Source: CAZFHZ01 sp964519015
GTDB lineage: Bacteria > Blakebacterota > Blakebacteria > Blakebacterales > CAYUVJ01
Direction: 5' to 3'
NCBI GenBank assembly: GCA_964519015.1
Contig: CAZFHZ010000024.1
Location: forward strand, 1 to 36,194
DNA length: 36,194 bases
The notes under the pieces are model-generated. The model had not been told where the DNA came from and ran no database searches. It saw only the letters and a program-made list of their open reading frames with translations. The position numbers and the translations under genes were made by a program. Below, piece after piece: positions 33,865 through 36,194 of this stretch. How positions within the stretch are numbered: position 1 is the first letter of the stretch; every line of letters begins with the position of its first letter.

Positions 33865-36194
33865 ATGAGAGGTCGCACCGGACCCGCTCCACTCGCTGCG
33901 CTGCCGTTCCTGCTACTCCTCAACGTCCTGCCGCTTCCGGCCCGGGGACAGGGGTCCGCCGATCCCTCCGGGTCCGGCCTGGCCCCGAACCTGAGGTTCC
34001 GCAACGCCGGCATGATCATGGAGGCCCGGCCGGGCACCCCGGTCGTGGATGGCCGACTCTCCGAGGGGGAGTGGTCGGGGGCGGTCCCGGTCACCGGATT
34101 CGTCCAGTTCCAACCCGATCCCGACCGGCCTGCCACGGTAGTCACCGAGACCTGGATCCTCTACGACGAACATTTCCTCTACCTGGGCTTCCACTGCGAG
34201 CAGGCCGGGATCCCCATCCAGGACTACGTCACCCGCCGCGACCACCTGCCGGGCGACCCCGACTGGGTCGGAGTACTCTTCGATCCCTTCCTGACCTGGC
34301 AGGAGGGGTACTTTTTCTGCGTCAATCCGGCCGGCGTTCAGTTGGACGGGATGATCGGCTCCGACGGGAACGGAGACGAGTCTTGGGACGGCCTGTGGCG
34401 GAGCGCGGCACAGCTCGTCGAGGGAGGCTGGACGGCCGAGGCGGCGATCCCCTGGAAGACGCTGCGCTTCCCCCGGTCCGAGGCGCAGACCTGGGGGGTC
34501 AACGTGGTCCGATCGCTCGGGGAGAAGGGGGAGATGTCCGCCTGGGCGCCCCTTGACATCGGAGCGAACAGTCTCATCGCGGGGAACGGGAAGCTGGAGG
34601 GGATCCGGGGAGTGCGGCCAGGTCGGGCACTCTGGATCAATCCCTATGCCACCCTGCGGGCCGCCCGGGAGGGGCGGGACGAAGCGGGGGAGGTCGTCCC
34701 CGGCTGGGGACGCCAGATGGGACTCTCCTACCTGGGGCTCGACGTGCGGACCGGGCTGGGCAGCAACCTGGTGCTCGATCTGACCCTCAACCCCGACTTC
34801 GGGCACATCGAGGCGGACCAGGAACAGGTCAACTTCACCCCGTATGAGCTCTTCTTCGAGGAGAAGCGCCCCTTCTTCCTGGAGGGGCAGAAGACCTTCG
34901 AGATGCCCCTCAACCTCTTCTACTCGCGGCGGATCCACAATCCGCTGGGCGGGCTGAAACTGACCGGGCAGGTCGGGGCCACCCAACTCGGGCTGATCAC
35001 CGCCTGGGACGAGCCGCTGGGCGGTTTCGACGAGTCCCCCTACCGGGCCCAGTCCGTCCTGCGGCTCAAGCGTCAAATGGGGACCGCCTCCTACGTGGGG
35101 GGGATGCTGGCCAGCCAGGACGTACCGGGCCAGCCACGGGCGGCCGCCGGCTACGAACGGAACGCCGCCTTCGACTTCGACCTGCGCCCCTCTGACCACC
35201 TCCGGGTGGCCGGACTGGCCGCGCTGGCCTCTTCACCCGGCCTCGGCGGTGGGAACGCCGCCTACACGCTGGCCACCACCTATACCAGCCGGACATGGAA
35301 CGGATCGCTCGGCGCCACCGGCTCCGGGGAGGACTTCGACGCCTATTTGGGCTACCTGCCGCGTCCCGGCCAGCAGCATCTCTCCGGAGAAGGTGCCTAT
35401 CGCCACGAGGCGGACTGGGGGCCGGTGAAGTGGTTCACCCCGGGGCTCAGTTTCGAGCGCTGGCAGTCTCCGGCGGGTGAGCTCATCGAGCAGTGGAGCG
35501 GCTTGGGAATTGACGTCGATTTCCGCACCCGAGACAACCTCAGCCTCGAAGCCGGAGGCTGGCAGGTCCGGGAAGGGGGTGTCACCTACGGCGGGCGTGA
35601 CCTGAACCTGGAGTACAGTGCCAACCGGTCCGGGGCCTGGACCGGGAATGCCGGCGTGGACGTGGGGCAGGGTTTTGATTACGGCGACTACGATGCTTCC
35701 GGGGATGAGCGGGTGCTGGCCAGTCTCTCCGGGTGGGGGGGAGTGACCTGGCGGCCGACGGTCAGAGCTTCCTTCTCAGCGGGAGCCAACTATGTCCGGC
35801 GCTCTCGGACCTTTCACGATCCGGTCATCGATGAGGTCGGTATCCTGCGGCTGTCCGGCCAGTACCAGTTCACTCGGCAGCTCTTCGGACGGCTCTATCT
35901 GCAGGCCCGGCGCGACCACCTGGACCAGGACCTGGCCGCCGTCGGCCGAGAGGCGGCCCCCATCCTCCTCAAGGGCATCAAGCAGGCCCTGGACGCCATG
36001 GGCCTCAAGCCCGCCCAGGTGGACCGGCTGGTCGTTTCCGCGCCCAGTCAGCACATCTACCGGACGCACAGCGCGGCGTTTGAGGCCTACCTGTCCTCGT
36101 GCGTCGTTCCCGCGGAGTTCCCGTATCGCACGACCGGCTACTGCGGCGGCGCGTCGCTCTTGGTAGAACTGGACCGCCTCGCCCGGTCCGGGAG
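33865..36194 (+). CDS. DUF5916-type outer-membrane protein, changing near residue 680 into an unrelated thiolase-like sequence
   Basis: The frame is open from the ATG at 33865 to the window end (776 codons). A signal peptide ends near PLPARGQG. Residues about 50-230 form a carbohydrate-binding-module-9-like beta domain (VVDGRLSEGEW, WILYDEHFLYLGFHC). Residues about 240-680 are the DUF5916 barrel: LTLNPDFGHIEADQEQVN, ELFFEEKRPFFLEGQ and FYSRRIHNPLGGLKLTG are its hallmark segments. The last barrel-like strand is GQYQFTRQLFGRLYLQ (to about 35904). The usual ending of the family is then missing and a different, soluble-type sequence continues in the same frame. The porin part is confidently identified; the tail is treated separately. 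Confidence 0.88.
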   Translation, partial: MRGRTGPAPLAALPFLLLLNVLPLPARGQGSADPSGSGLAPNLRFRNAGMIMEARPGTPVVDGRLSEGEWSGAVPVTGFVQFQPDPDRPATVVTETWILYDEHFLYLGFHCEQAGIPIQDYVTRRDHLPGDPDWVGVLFDPFLTWQEGYFFCVNPAGVQLDGMIGSDGNGDESWDGLWRSAAQLVEGGWTAEAAIPWKTLRFPRSEAQTWGVNVVRSLGEKGEMSAWAPLDIGANSLIAGNGKLEGIRGVRPGRALWINPYATLRAAREGRDEAGEVVPGWGRQMGLSYLGLDVRTGLGSNLVLDLTLNPDFGHIEADQEQVNFTPYELFFEEKRPFFLEGQKTFEMPLNLFYSRRIHNPLGGLKLTGQVGATQLGLITAWDEPLGGFDESPYRAQSVLRLKRQMGTASYVGGMLASQDVPGQPRAAAGYERNAAFDFDLRPSDHLRVAGLAALASSPGLGGGNAAYTLATTYTSRTWNGSLGATGSGEDFDAYLGYLPRPGQQHLSGEGAYRHEADWGPVKWFTPGLSFERWQSPAGELIEQWSGLGIDVDFRTRDNLSLEAGGWQVREGGVTYGGRDLNLEYSANRSGAWTGNAGVDVGQGFDYGDYDASGDERVLASLSGWGGVTWRPTVRASFSAGANYVRRSRTFHDPVIDEVGILRLSGQYQFTRQLFGRLYLQARRDHLDQDLAAVGREAAPILLKGIKQALDAMGLKPAQVDRLVVSAPSQHIYRTHSAAFEAYLSSCVVPAEFPYRTTGYCGGASLLVELDRLARSG
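35905..36194 (+). other. Thiolase/ketoacyl-synthase-like segment fused in frame to the DUF5916 porin
   Basis: The last 96 codons read like a thiolase-fold enzyme: a helix with KQALDAMGLKPAQVDRLVV, a middle part HSAAFEAYL, and TTGYCGGASLLVELDRLARSG, where the Cys-Gly-Gly-Ala-Ser turn resembles the active-site loop of thiolases or ketoacyl-ACP synthase III. It has no barrel character and uses mostly GGC for glycine, unlike the mixed GGG/GGA/GGC of the porin. It is most simply a chimeric join in the assembly or a gene fusion by deletion. Which half of the fold it represents is uncertain. Confidence 0.55.

Noticed and set aside
1..36194. CRISPR arrays, tRNA or rRNA genes, insertion sequences, prophage, attachment sites
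   Set aside because: No regular direct repeats with spacers, no cloverleaf or conserved rRNA blocks, and no transposase, integrase or phage protein was found on either strand.

Overview
The window is GC-rich (by eye roughly 60-68% G+C), densely coded, diderm bacterial DNA. It is rich in signal peptides, lipoboxes, outer-membrane barrels, a DUF5916-type porin, carboxypeptidase-regulatory-like repeats, a 6-bladed beta-propeller lipoprotein, bacterial Ig-like repeats and S9 peptidases. That mix is common in Gemmatimonadota and related FCB-group or candidate-phylum genomes, but no rRNA or tRNA is present to settle taxonomy. No tRNA, insertion sequence, prophage or CRISPR array was seen. A 10-base run of N at 28319-28328 shows that this is a scaffold, probably from a draft or metagenome assembly.

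Layout. (1) 1-9.0 kb is fatty-acid or acyl-CoA metabolism. A TetR-family regulator (cut by the left edge) is divergent from a tightly packed operon: thiolase, then a 3-hydroxyacyl-CoA dehydrogenase/enoyl-CoA hydratase fusion, then a second thiolase. Convergent to it is a two-gene molybdenum hydroxylase operon (FAD subunit, then a fused 2Fe-2S/molybdopterin subunit). (2) 9.3-13.7 kb holds cell-envelope proteins: an orphan lipoprotein, a CsgG-like protein joined to a barrel-like half, a secreted two-repeat carboxypeptidase-regulatory-like protein behind two tandem hairpins, and a beta-propeller lipoprotein. (3) 13.7-17.5 kb is a translationally coupled pair: an Ig-repeat lipoprotein with an N-formylglutamate amidohydrolase-like domain and a secreted GH31 glycosidase. 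(4) 17.6-24.7 kb has a TPR protein with a GGQ release-factor-like protein, a divergent S9 peptidase, and an overlapping pair of electron-transfer genes: a membrane-anchored pentaheme cytochrome c and an outer-membrane barrel carrying its own heme-binding motif. (5) 24.7-27.1 kb is an ECF sigma / zinc-finger anti-sigma / doubly anchored lipoprotein operon. (6) 27.3-31.1 kb is a 2-oxoacid:ferredoxin oxidoreductase operon (small Cys-rich protein, ferredoxin subunit, alpha subunit, fused beta-gamma subunit) followed by an HExxH membrane protein. (7) 31.2-36.2 kb has an exported-looking amidase, a MerR-like regulator with a helical sensor domain, and a DUF5916 outer-membrane protein.

Two places look like joins between sequences that do not belong together. 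At the N-run, the alpha-subunit gene ends and restarts so that the same 28-residue stretch is present on both sides, but at only about 64% nucleotide identity, so the flanks are two different homologues. Near 35.9 kb the DUF5916 barrel changes in frame into a thiolase/ketoacyl-synthase-like sequence that runs off the window. Anything inferred across these two points should be held loosely.

Metabolically, the window is consistent with an organism that oxidises acyl-CoAs, uses ferredoxin-linked 2-oxoacid metabolism, and may move electrons across its outer membrane through a heme-bearing porin. The last point is inference from domain content and gene overlap.
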